DNA from: Deltaproteobacteria bacterium
GTDB lineage: Bacteria > Desulfobacterota > UBA8473
DNA: 14,548 bases
NCBI GenBank assembly: GCA_030623035.1
Contig: JAUXFK010000043.1
Coordinates: 1 to 14,548 of the forward strand
Direction: 5' to 3'
This document shows positions 1 through 6,512 of this stretch, in pieces. Position numbers and translations under genes: made by a program. The notes below the pieces were generated by a model. The model did no database searches and had not been told where the DNA came from. It saw only the letters and a program-made list of their open reading frames with translations. Positions within the stretch are counted from its first letter, which is position 1. Every line of letters starts with the position of its first letter.

Positions 1-284
1 AAGGCTGAGTAGTCATCATAGTCCAGAACATGGGCCATAGTACCATTTACCCATGCTGCTTGAGAGGCAGTGCTTTTAAACCCATAGCTAATAATCCCTG
101 CTTCAGGCGTCCCTCCCTCCTCTTTGACATACTCAGTTAAAAATTGAACTCCAGGTTCTTTATTGCCGGCAAGAGTGACCCCTATGCAATCGAGAATAGC
201 CTCTTTTGCATCCCCTATCGCTTCAGCAGGGAGGTCTTCATATGAAGTTTCTACAATGAAACGAGCGATCTTCTCTGTACTCAT
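1..284 (-). CDS. MmgE/PrpD family protein, N-terminal part (cut by window start)
   Basis: The first 94 codons read MSTEKIARFIVETSYEDLP and continue with a segment of the type AILDCIGVTLAG, ending near the window edge in HVLDYDD. These are N-terminal hallmarks of the MmgE/PrpD superfamily, to which 2-methylcitrate dehydratase PrpD, iminodisuccinate epimerase and cis-aconitate decarboxylase belong. The HxLDYDD block is a strongly conserved part of the helical domain. The ATG at 284 is preceded by AGGAGG about 8 bases upstream, which fixes the start. Full family members have about 450 residues, so most of the gene lies beyond the window. A promoter (412-440) and a leader of about 120 bases containing a hairpin precede it. 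No prpB or prpC neighbour is visible, so I do not call it PrpD. Membership of the superfamily is secure; the substrate is not. Confidence 0.9.
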   Translation of the reverse strand, partial: MSTEKIARFIVETSYEDLPAEAIGDAKEAILDCIGVTLAGNKEPGVQFLTEYVKEEGGTPEAGIISYGFKSTASQAAWVNGTMAHVLDYDDYSA

Positions 285-345
285 AGTTATGCCCTCCTTT
301 AATTAAAGTATCATGCTTTTCAATACAGCCTTTTTTATAACTATT

Positions 346-363
346 GCCGTTTATTGAAACGGC
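346..363. other. Perfect 7-bp stem-loop in the leader of the PrpD-like gene
   Basis: GCCGTTT and AAACGGC pair around a 4-base loop. The stem lies about 40-60 bases into the predicted transcript and about 60 bases before the start codon. No run of T follows on the minus strand, so it is not a standard intrinsic terminator. It could be an mRNA-stabilising or regulatory hairpin; nothing more can be said. Confidence 0.4.
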
Positions 364-411
364 ATTTAACTGTTGAATGAATAGGTCATAAAAACTTCCC
401 ATTGAAAAAGT

Positions 412-440
412 ATGCTACCAAATAGGGTATTATACGTCAA
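412..440 (-). promoter_or_regulatory. Sigma70-type promoter for the PrpD-like gene
   Basis: Reading the minus strand, TTGACG (435-440) is followed after exactly 17 bases by TAGCAT (412-417). The match is 5 of 6 at -35 and 4 of 6 at -10. Transcription would start near 404 and give a leader of about 120 bases before the ATG at 284. Confidence 0.55.
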
Positions 441-491
441 GGGAATTAAGGTAGAATGATATCCGTTCTTTGCATCTATTTTAATGGTTTT

Positions 492-657
492 GTAACTACT
501 CAGGCACAAAGTGGCAAAGGCACATAGGTACAAAGCAAAAAGGCTTACTCCGCTGACTCATCACTACGAAGCGCTTTAGCAGAGAGGGTCGTTTCGTTGT
601 TTCTTCCTACTTTGTGCCTTTGGCGCTCTGTGCCTCTGTGCCTACCTGAATAGTTAC
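492..657. mobile_element. 166-bp miniature inverted-repeat element with 8-bp target duplication
   Basis: The left end reads GTAACTACTCAGG and the right end, on the other strand, GTAACTATTCAGG. The element is flanked on both sides by a perfect direct repeat ATGGTTTT (484-491 and 658-665), the expected scar of an 8-bp staggered cut. Behind each tip run short units of the type GGCACAAAG and GGCACAGAG in opposite orientation, so the whole element can fold back. No convincing protein is encoded. GTAA tips plus 8-bp duplications are the known signature of IS66-family transposition, so it is probably a non-autonomous element moved by such a transposase (inference). It sits 11 bases past the stop codon of the sugar-nucleotide dehydrogenase. 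The tips match those of the element at 4702-4943. Confidence 0.85.
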
Positions 658-668
658 ATGGTTTTTAT

Positions 669-2309
669 CTAAGGGAATCTTTTATCCCTCACTCTCTTTT
701 TGATCCTTTGTATATGCCCCCGCCCCAGACCTTTTACCTCACACCCCAATTCGAATAGCCTTTCTATCTTTTGATCATTAAGAATCCCAAAACAGTCAAT
801 AACAGCTAGAGGTTTTCCCACCATCTTTATGATCTCGTCAGGGTCTAATTCTAGATATGCTTTATGTCGGACACAGAGAATCATGGCATCGGAATCTTTG
901 AGGGCACCTTCCAGCCCTGGAGTAATCCTTAACTCGTTCAAATGATCCTGATTCCTGAAAAAATTGGCCCAACTAAGCCCTACAGAAGGATATGTATCCT
1001 GCCTTTCAAATTCCCACCAGTGTTTGACATAAGGGTCATGTACCTTAATCTCTGCCCCCATCTCTGCAAGTTTTCTAACTATTAATTCGGAGCCACTGTA
1101 CCTGGTATCAGAAACGTCTTCTCTATACGATGCACCCAATAGACTTATTTGAGAAGCTGCAACCATCCTTCCCATGTTGCGAAGGGCGTCTCTAACAAGC
1201 TGGGCCACATACAATCCCCTTGTATCATTAATATTTATGGCCTCAGGGGTAATCCTAAATATATCATCTTCAAAACCCATTAGATGTTTATATGCCCACA
1301 AGCCCAAACCACCGTCCTTAGGAAGGCAGTAACCACCAATACCAGGTCCTGGAAAGATGATGTTGTTATGAGTCGGCCTGACTTTTATAGCATCTATTAC
1401 CTTGAATAGATCGATTCCATTCCTTTCAGCAAACAAACTCCATTCACTCATAAAGGCAAGTATCGTAGCCCTGAAAGAATTCTCGATAATCTTACATGTC
1501 TCACTCTCGATCGGACGATCAAGAACGGTTAATGGATACTCTTTTACATTTATTACTTCACTTAAAAAGTTCACTACCCTTTCTCTGCTCTCTTCATTTA
1601 CACCACTGCATACCCGCCAGAAATCACGAACCGAACTGACATAATCATTACCAGGCATAACTCTCTCAAAGCTATGTGCAATGAATGGCTCATTTAATAG
1701 CCCCCTCTTTTCGAAGCCCTTTTTGATTATTGGGTATGCAATATACTCACTTGTACCCGGTGGGACCGTGGTTTCAATCAAAACAAGGCAGTTGGGTTTG
1801 ATCTTTTTAGCTATAATCTTGAAACTCTCTTCCAGTGCGCTTATTTCTGCACGACCGCTCTTCAGATTGCCTAGCTCTTCTTTTAAAAAATCGCACTGAA
1901 TATCGACAATCAATACATCTGCAAAGGCCAATGCATCGTAAGTAAATGTTGCTGTAAGAGTCTTTTTCTCGCAGACACAACGTCCAATAATTGTATCTAC
2001 TTCAGGATCTTCCGCATTAACAGGGCTGATTCCCCTGTTAAAGACAGGGATCTTCCAGAAACTCCTGGTGCTTGGTCTTTGCATACCAATAACAAACTTC
2101 GATGGTTCACCTGTCTTAATATCGGTGCTATCCGCTACAACTGCCGCCATGACAGCCCCGACAAAACCAAGACCCATAACGACAACAATCTCCCTACCCT
2201 TTCCTTTCTCCAAAACAACGAGTTTAGACAGCCTTTCAAACTCTTTTTGGTAATCCTTGTCATCAGGTAATGGGAACTTCTCATTGTCTGGGCTTATGGA
2301 ATATTCCAT
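669..2309 (-). CDS. Nucleotide-sugar (UDP-sugar) 6-dehydrogenase, UGD/WecC type
   Basis: Predicted to be an NAD-dependent enzyme oxidising the C6 hydroxyl of a UDP-sugar to a uronate for surface polysaccharide. Residues are numbered from the ATG at 2309 (546 aa). An N-terminal tail of about 40 residues precedes the Rossmann motif MGLGFVG (about 45-51). ETTVPPGT follows at 179-186, the helix ESETCKIIENSF carries the expected Lys near 273, and GGYCLPKDGG holds the catalytic Cys328. A C-terminal UDP-binding block (YREDVSDTRYS, about 395-405) completes the fold. The frame stays open to 2417, but those 36 extra codons run into a fold-back repeat. The ATG at 2309 has AGAGG about 10 bases upstream, so I prefer it. 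The protein is longer than typical family members (about 430-450 aa), because of the N-terminal tail and an insertion around residues 75-150. UDP-glucose and UDP-ManNAc cannot be told apart here. Confidence 0.88.
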   Translation of the reverse strand: MEYSISPDNEKFPLPDDKDYQKEFERLSKLVVLEKGKGREIVVVMGLGFVGAVMAAVVADSTDIKTGEPSKFVIGMQRPSTRSFWKIPVFNRGISPVNAEDPEVDTIIGRCVCEKKTLTATFTYDALAFADVLIVDIQCDFLKEELGNLKSGRAEISALEESFKIIAKKIKPNCLVLIETTVPPGTSEYIAYPIIKKGFEKRGLLNEPFIAHSFERVMPGNDYVSSVRDFWRVCSGVNEESRERVVNFLSEVINVKEYPLTVLDRPIESETCKIIENSFRATILAFMSEWSLFAERNGIDLFKVIDAIKVRPTHNNIIFPGPGIGGYCLPKDGGLGLWAYKHLMGFEDDIFRITPEAININDTRGLYVAQLVRDALRNMGRMVAASQISLLGASYREDVSDTRYSGSELIVRKLAEMGAEIKVHDPYVKHWWEFERQDTYPSVGLSWANFFRNQDHLNELRITPGLEGALKDSDAMILCVRHKAYLELDPDEIIKMVGKPLAVIDCFGILNDQKIERLFELGCEVKGLGRGHIQRIKKRVRDKRFP

Positions 2310-2356
2310 AGGAGTCAAACCTCTATTCAAGTATCTATTTTGTAACTGTTTAGCTA

Positions 2357-2511
2357 GTGTCCATCCATAAATGGCCCTTTTGTCCAATCTCTGTGTCAGG
2401 CTCAGATGTAAGGGCACATCGCACTGTGCCCCTACATGTCAATATATTCCTGCGGTTAAAATCTTCGCATTCCTTGACCTTGAACAAAATTGCTCATTTC
2501 TGGATGGACAC
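2357..2511. mobile_element. TA-flanked fold-back repeat, copy 1 (GTGTCCATCC family)
   Basis: Both tips read GTGTCCATCCA in opposite orientation and each is flanked by TA (2355-2356 and 2512-2513). The inverted match including flanks is 15 bases, GCTAGTGTCCATCCA. The interior matches the copy at 14411-14548 closely in opposite orientation, including the segments around CTGAGCCTGACACAGAGATT and AATATATT. No transposase is encoded. TA flanks suggest a Tc1/mariner/IS630-type mechanism, but the family is not one I recognise. The centre differs from copy 2 by a nested palindrome. Confidence 0.75.
2406..2437. repeat. Palindrome nested in fold-back copy 1
   Basis: Arms ATGTAAGGGCAC (2406-2417) and GTGCCCCTACAT (2426-2437) pair over 12 positions with one mismatch around an 8-base loop. 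The sibling copy at the window end has an unrelated stretch of about 20 bases at this place, so the palindrome was exchanged or inserted here. Confidence 0.6.
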
Positions 2512-2527
2512 TAGCCGGATAATGATT

Positions 2528-2538
2528 TGGATGGACAC
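2528..2538. repeat. Extra solo tip of the fold-back family
   Basis: TGGATGGACAC followed by TA repeats the outer tip of copy 1 only 27 bases further right. It looks like a duplicated or abandoned end, possibly from a nested or imprecise insertion or excision. Confidence 0.5.
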
Positions 2539-2540
2539 TA

Positions 2541-2570
2541 GTTAGCTCCTTATGATGGCTAAGCAATTAC
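2541..2570 (-). repeat. Dispersed TTAGCCATC/AAGGAGCTAAC repeat, copy a
   Basis: On the minus strand this 30-base stretch begins GTAATTGCTTAGCCATC and ends TAAGGAGCTAAC. It matches 8496-8525 on the plus strand at 28 of 30 positions. Its end directly adjoins the TA and tip of the solo fold-back end at 2528-2540. AAGGAG resembles a ribosome binding site, but no good gene follows. Confidence 0.55.
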
Positions 2571-2742
2571 TCTATTTTTTACTACAGCGACACTTTATTC
2601 TATATTATCATCTGCGGTGGGAGTGTGTCTCCGTCGTGTCATACCAAGCTGCCAAATTTAGACGAGGAATTTTACCCTATGCACTCATTAGGCAATGGAC
2701 ATAATTAAGAGCATGCAGGTTTATCTGACAAAAAGGTTACCA
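2571..2742. other. Gap between the radical SAM gene and the repeats; no gene seen
   Basis: With 2310-2570 this forms a 433-base stretch without a gene. The right part holds a weak promoter-like pair for the sugar-nucleotide dehydrogenase on the minus strand: TTGTCA at 2726-2731, then 17 bases, then TTAATT at 2703-2708. There is also a short GGAG/CTCC stem near 2615-2632. I see no coding sequence or RNA gene in it. Confidence 0.4.
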
Positions 2743-4659
2743 TTAATTGCTTTTTACAGGGACTGTGGCAAGACCAAACTGCCCTACTTCCTTTTCCAGT
2801 ATCAGATGAAATATCGAGGAGTCAATATTAACGATATCCCTCAGCTTTTTATTTACACTGATATTAATCCTATCACCATACGGAGAAAGTTGATGTAACA
2901 ATCGTTCCAAATTATATAGTCGCAATCCATTTAACTCTTCAATATGTAAAGTAAGGGAAGAGGTTGTGTCTTTAAGGAGCTTTTCCATGTAATGGGAGGC
3001 TCGGACAAAAAAATCTCGATCCAGCCAACCTTTCAAGGAAATCGAAAAATTAGAAGCAGTTTTTTTGACTTTCTCGATAGATAACTCCAAGGCACCACGC
3101 CTAAGATAACGGCTAAAAACCTTCTCAAATGTATCCAGATAGCCCTGGGCCAGGTTGTCTTCCGTTTCCAATCTATAAATAAAATGACGATCAACATAGT
3201 CCCGCATAGTTAAACCTATAATCCAATCCTGTATTACAATAGGAATAAGCCTTGGTTTTGAAAAAAGGATGGATCGGAAAAAATGGAAAAAGCATGGAAA
3301 CCCTCCGGGCATTAATCCGTACACAAAGAGATTATATAAAATCCTTGATATCTCTGCTAACGAATAATCGGTCTGACGAATCGGTTTGATGAGAAATCGT
3401 ATCTTGTTTTTTATACGGTCTGCAATGTTTCGATAGTCTAATAAACGACAATGAAGCATACGATAGCCGCTTAGCATCTCATCATACCCCATCTGTTTGG
3501 GGATAATATTCGTACCAAGTTTCGTATTATCTGCCTCGTTCGCATCATGAATAAGTCTTCCCTCTTTTTTGAGTCGCTCGTATAAAGGTGTCTTCGGCAA
3601 AGCGGTTAAAAGCCCAACCATTGCCGTTTGAATTCCAGACTCTTTGATAAACCGATATTGAATATCGAATGTATCCATTGTATCATTATCGAACCCTATT
3701 ATAAATCCGGCAAAAACTTCAATCCCTTTTGAATAGATTTTTCGGATTGAAGAGAGTATATCTTGGTTGGTATTTTGAAATTTTTTCGTTTCTTTTAAGC
3801 TTTCTTCATCCGGGGATTCGATGCCGATGAAGACCCATTCAAAATTTGCTGTTCGAAAAAGTTCCAGGAGTTCATCATCATGAGCAATATTTAGAGATAC
3901 CTCCGTTCCAAAATTGAATCGACAGCCATGTTTTTTCTGGTAATCGATCAGAAATTTCAAAAGGTCTTTTGCAGTTTGTTTATTTCCGATAAAATTGTCA
4001 TCGACAAAAAAAACTTTGTTTACATTCAATTTTCTTAGCATGTCCAATTCTTTGCCGACCTGTTCGAGAGACTTGGTACGGGGTTTACGCCCAAACATCA
4101 CAATAATATCACAAAATTCACAGTTAAAAGGACATCCTCTAGAAAATTGCAAACTCATTCTCTGGTATTTTTCCAACTTTAAGAGGTCAAAACGGGGAAC
4201 AGGGGAATCTGTCATTGCAACAATACCAGTCTCGTGGTATAACCTCTTTGCATTTCCCTTTTCAAAATCCCTGCAAAATTCTTTCCAGATATACTCGGCC
4301 TCACCTGCGATAACAGTGTCTGCCAGAGATTCATACTTCTCAGGGCATAATGAGGCATAGCTTCCGCCAGCTATTACAAAGTAGCCTTCTTTTTTGTAGT
4401 AAGTCAGCAATTCTTTTTGACGACTGAATTGAGTCCCCATACCGCATATTCCGATGATATCCGCGTTTGGAGATAAAGGGATAGACTCGACGTTTTCATC
4501 AACAATCTCAACTTCCCATCCCTTTGGACACATTGCCGCCAGGGTGGCCAATCCAAGAGGTGGATTCATCGTTCTAACAGTAGATAATACTGTGTCAACT
4601 GCCAGTTTAAAACTCCAGAAGCTCTCTGGAAGTTTTGGATTTACAAGTAGTAATCTCAT
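2743..4659 (-). CDS. B12-binding-domain radical SAM protein, HpnP-like (DUF4070 type) with C-terminal extension
   Basis: 638 aa. Residues 1-150 form a B12-binding-like domain (MRLLLVNPKLPE at the start, then PPLGLATLAA and GEAEYIWKEF). The radical SAM core carries Cys176, Cys180 and Cys183 in SRGCPFNCEFCDI, which bind the 4Fe-4S cluster and SAM. FFVDDNFIGNK (about 217-227), GIESPDEESL and KTPLYERLKKEGRL follow. This arrangement, ending in a DUF4070-like region, is that of HpnP, the hopanoid C-2 methylase, and its many uncharacterised relatives. HpnP proteins have roughly 500 aa; here about 110-140 extra residues follow, with a strand-helix-strand pattern loosely like a STAS domain (inference). 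No hopanoid genes are nearby, so a hopanoid substrate is not supported. The ATG at 4659 has GAGGGA just upstream. Family secure, substrate unknown. Confidence 0.88.
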   Translation of the reverse strand: MRLLLVNPKLPESFWSFKLAVDTVLSTVRTMNPPLGLATLAAMCPKGWEVEIVDENVESIPLSPNADIIGICGMGTQFSRQKELLTYYKKEGYFVIAGGSYASLCPEKYESLADTVIAGEAEYIWKEFCRDFEKGNAKRLYHETGIVAMTDSPVPRFDLLKLEKYQRMSLQFSRGCPFNCEFCDIIVMFGRKPRTKSLEQVGKELDMLRKLNVNKVFFVDDNFIGNKQTAKDLLKFLIDYQKKHGCRFNFGTEVSLNIAHDDELLELFRTANFEWVFIGIESPDEESLKETKKFQNTNQDILSSIRKIYSKGIEVFAGFIIGFDNDTMDTFDIQYRFIKESGIQTAMVGLLTALPKTPLYERLKKEGRLIHDANEADNTKLGTNIIPKQMGYDEMLSGYRMLHCRLLDYRNIADRIKNKIRFLIKPIRQTDYSLAEISRILYNLFVYGLMPGGFPCFFHFFRSILFSKPRLIPIVIQDWIIGLTMRDYVDRHFIYRLETEDNLAQGYLDTFEKVFSRYLRRGALELSIEKVKKTASNFSISLKGWLDRDFFVRASHYMEKLLKDTTSSLTLHIEELNGLRLYNLERLLHQLSPYGDRINISVNKKLRDIVNIDSSIFHLILEKEVGQFGLATVPVKSN

Positions 4660-4701
4660 CTTCCCTCACTCTTTATCTTATGTTTTAAGTTTCTTTCAAT
4701 G

Positions 4702-4943
4702 GTAACTACTCAGCCGCCGATCTACGCTGATCATCACTGATATTTTTTCTTTTGTTATCATATACAAACCTTTTGAACTCTGGTTTCCTGCCAAAATTCA
4801 ATAATAAGCCAACTTCAATATTTGTTGCCTTCAAGTAATTGATTAATTGAGCTTCATAAAAACTTCTAAGAATAATATCCGTGATTTCTTTGTATTTAAA
4901 CCTGTCTGCGTTCATCTGTGTGAATCTGTGGCTGAATAGTTAC
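4702..4943. mobile_element. 242-bp GTAAC-ended element carrying a GxxExxY remnant, with 8-bp target duplication
   Basis: The left tip is GTAACTACTCAGC and the right tip, on the other strand, GTAACTATTCAGC. A perfect 8-bp direct repeat TTTCAATG flanks it (4694-4701 and 4944-4951). Inside the tips, GATCTACGCTGATCATCACTG on the left resembles GTCTGCGTTCATCTGTGTGA on the right as an imperfect inverted extension. Tips and duplication length match the element at 492-657, so both belong to one mobilisable family, probably IS66-like by end sequence and duplication length (inference). The cargo is a truncated GxxExxY gene. Confidence 0.88.
4706..4915 (-). pseudogene. GxxExxY family gene with internal deletion
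   Basis: 69 codons. The start MNADRFKYKEITDIILRSF matches the usual N-terminus of GxxExxY proteins. The second half AQLINYLKATNIEVGLLLNF, then FKRFVYDN, matches the usual C-terminus. The middle, with the GxxExxY motif and the putative nuclease-like core of the family (normally about 120-135 aa), is missing; the join lies near SFYE/AQLI. The frame is retained, so a short peptide could still be made, but the defining motif is gone. The last codons (SDDQRRSAAE) come from the element's own tip. Function of the intact family is not established. Confidence 0.8.
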
Positions 4944-4955
4944 TTTCAATGAGCT

Positions 4956-4986
4956 TGAAAAAAGTTGCTCATTTCTGGATGGACAC
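4956..4986. repeat. Solo end of the fold-back family next to the GxxExxY element
   Basis: The stretch ending TTGCTCATTTCTGGATGGACAC and followed by TA (4987-4988) matches the right arm of copy 1 (about 2479-2511). No partner tip is seen on the left. With the 242-bp element and one duplication removed, AGTTTCTTTCAA and TTGAAAAAAGTT become the arms of a hairpin, so the element may have landed in the loop of a small fold-back. Confidence 0.55.
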
Positions 4987-4994
4987 TATTTAAT

Positions 4995-6449
4995 TCAATT
5001 CGCACGGTTTACAAAGCAGTCTAAATACAAAAGACTTTTGGCCTCTTCTTTTGTCGATATAACCCCCTCTGTCTGAGCCTCCTTTAATAAAGACAAAAAT
5101 CTTCCTACCTTTTCCCCCTGAGGAATTCTTAAAAGCTCCATTATCTCTCTTCCGTTTAATAATGGTTTTTCAGATGCCCGCATCCACTCATTGAAATAGT
5201 ATTTCAAAAGCTCCTCTATAATATCCAGTAGAGGGGGATTTGGTTCATAAGTAATATAAGATCTTGTTGCCAGTCCGTCTGCCAGGGACAGTATCAGACA
5301 ATCTATTCCATCTTTACCTAAATCATTAAAGAAGCGGTACATGGCTCTCTGACTGATTTTACTCGACTTGGATAGATTTAGCACCCGCATATGATTCCTG
5401 GTTAGATTCATAACGATCTTGCATGACTTCTGGCTCAGTTTAAACCTCTCAGCGATCGCTCTATTGATCTGTTGGCCCTCCCTTTCGTGCCCAAAGAATC
5501 TCACCTTTTGGCCATCATAGGTCTTGGTCTCAACCTTTCCTGAGTCATGCAATAAGGCGATGAGTTTTAATAGATTTCCCCTGGTAATATTGTTTTGTAA
5601 ATCTTCATCAAAGTGAACCTTTAATGAGTACGCGTAATCAGGAAAATAATCAGAGAGCCTGGATAGAATCGATTCTATAACTTCGATAGTCTTTAAGGAG
5701 TGATCAAAGAGATTATAGTCGTGATATTCGCCCTGGTCTATATGCTTCCAGGTATCTACTTCTGGTAACATAATATTTAGTAACCCTAAGCCATCCAGCA
5801 TTTCGATAGATCTGGACACATTGGATATATCCAGTATCTGAAACAACTCATCCCTGATCCTTTCCCAGGAAGAACCGCTCAGTTGTTTCTTCTTTTGTCG
5901 TATCAGCCTTTCTGTTTCATCTTCTATAAAAAAATCGGTTGCCGCAGAAATCCTTACTGCGCGAAGCAAACGAAGGGGATCTTCATCAAATACCCTGGGA
6001 GAACATGCCCTGATAATACCTTTTTCAATATCACCCAGTCCATTTAATGGATCGATAATCTTTATCTCAGATTTTTCAAAGAGGTCTTCCAGGTCAATCG
6101 CCATGGAATTTAGAGTAAAATCCCTCTCCTCTAAATCTTTCCTGATCTCATCTCCCCGAAACCTTGAAAAATCTATATCTTTGCTCTGTGTATTATTCTT
6201 AATCGTAACTCGATAATGTCCCCGTTTTGAGTCTAGACAGAAAAAGCTTCCCCCAACTCTTTTGGCAAAATACCTTGCAGCATCGTGCACATCTCCTTTA
6301 ATGGCAAAGTCAAAGTCCCTCCCGAGTTGAGAATACAGAATCAAATCTCGTATTGCCCCGCCCACCAGGAAAATAGAAACACCCAAATCTTTGGACATAT
6401 TATAGGTACTCTTTAGAATAAAGGACCCGGTTAACGCTTTGATATCCAT
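4995..6449 (-). CDS. cca: tRNA nucleotidyltransferase (CCA-adding / poly(A) polymerase family) with HD domain
   Basis: 484 aa. Class II nucleotidyltransferase that adds or repairs the CCA tail of tRNA. Motif A is FLVGGAIRD (about 27-35), followed by the metal-binding DFD (45-47). KDLEERDFTLNSMAID (about 104-119), IIDPLNGLGD (131-140) and DEDPLRLLRAVR (about 155-166) are the neck and nucleotide-recognition motifs. An HD-type region follows, with HDSGK at 301-305, a further His at 321 and NHMRV near 352-356; HD-bearing forms often also have phosphohydrolase activity. The ATG at 6449 has a poor Shine-Dalgarno sequence. The gene follows hisD after 54 bases and is probably co-transcribed. Some bacteria split CCA addition between two enzymes, so a CC- or A-adding role is possible. 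The tRNA-Sec gene about 2 kb away encodes its own CCA. Confidence 0.92.
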   Translation of the reverse strand: MDIKALTGSFILKSTYNMSKDLGVSIFLVGGAIRDLILYSQLGRDFDFAIKGDVHDAARYFAKRVGGSFFCLDSKRGHYRVTIKNNTQSKDIDFSRFRGDEIRKDLEERDFTLNSMAIDLEDLFEKSEIKIIDPLNGLGDIEKGIIRACSPRVFDEDPLRLLRAVRISAATDFFIEDETERLIRQKKKQLSGSSWERIRDELFQILDISNVSRSIEMLDGLGLLNIMLPEVDTWKHIDQGEYHDYNLFDHSLKTIEVIESILSRLSDYFPDYAYSLKVHFDEDLQNNITRGNLLKLIALLHDSGKVETKTYDGQKVRFFGHEREGQQINRAIAERFKLSQKSCKIVMNLTRNHMRVLNLSKSSKISQRAMYRFFNDLGKDGIDCLILSLADGLATRSYITYEPNPPLLDIIEELLKYYFNEWMRASEKPLLNGREIMELLRIPQGEKVGRFLSLLKEAQTEGVISTKEEAKSLLYLDCFVNRAN

Positions 6450-6498
6450 TCTACTAAATCATATAAGAAAATATTGGATTAGCATGGAGCTTTATATT

Positions 6499-6512
6499 GG
6501 AGTTTATACTCC
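6499..6512 (-). other. Small perfect hairpin at the hisD stop codon
   Basis: GGAGT and ACTCC pair around a 4-base loop and include the hisD TAA. Too short and without a T run for a terminator; possibly an mRNA processing or translational coupling element. Confidence 0.25.

Noticed and set aside
492..657. CRISPR-like tandem units in the GGCACAAAG/GGCACAGAG stretch
   Set aside because: Units are only 8-9 bases, adjacent without spacers and in opposite orientations within a transposable element.
2357..2545. Plus-strand frame of about 62 codons ending in repeated WMDTS
   Set aside because: Produced entirely by the fold-back repeat and its solo tip; the repeated WMDTS is the repeated tip itself.
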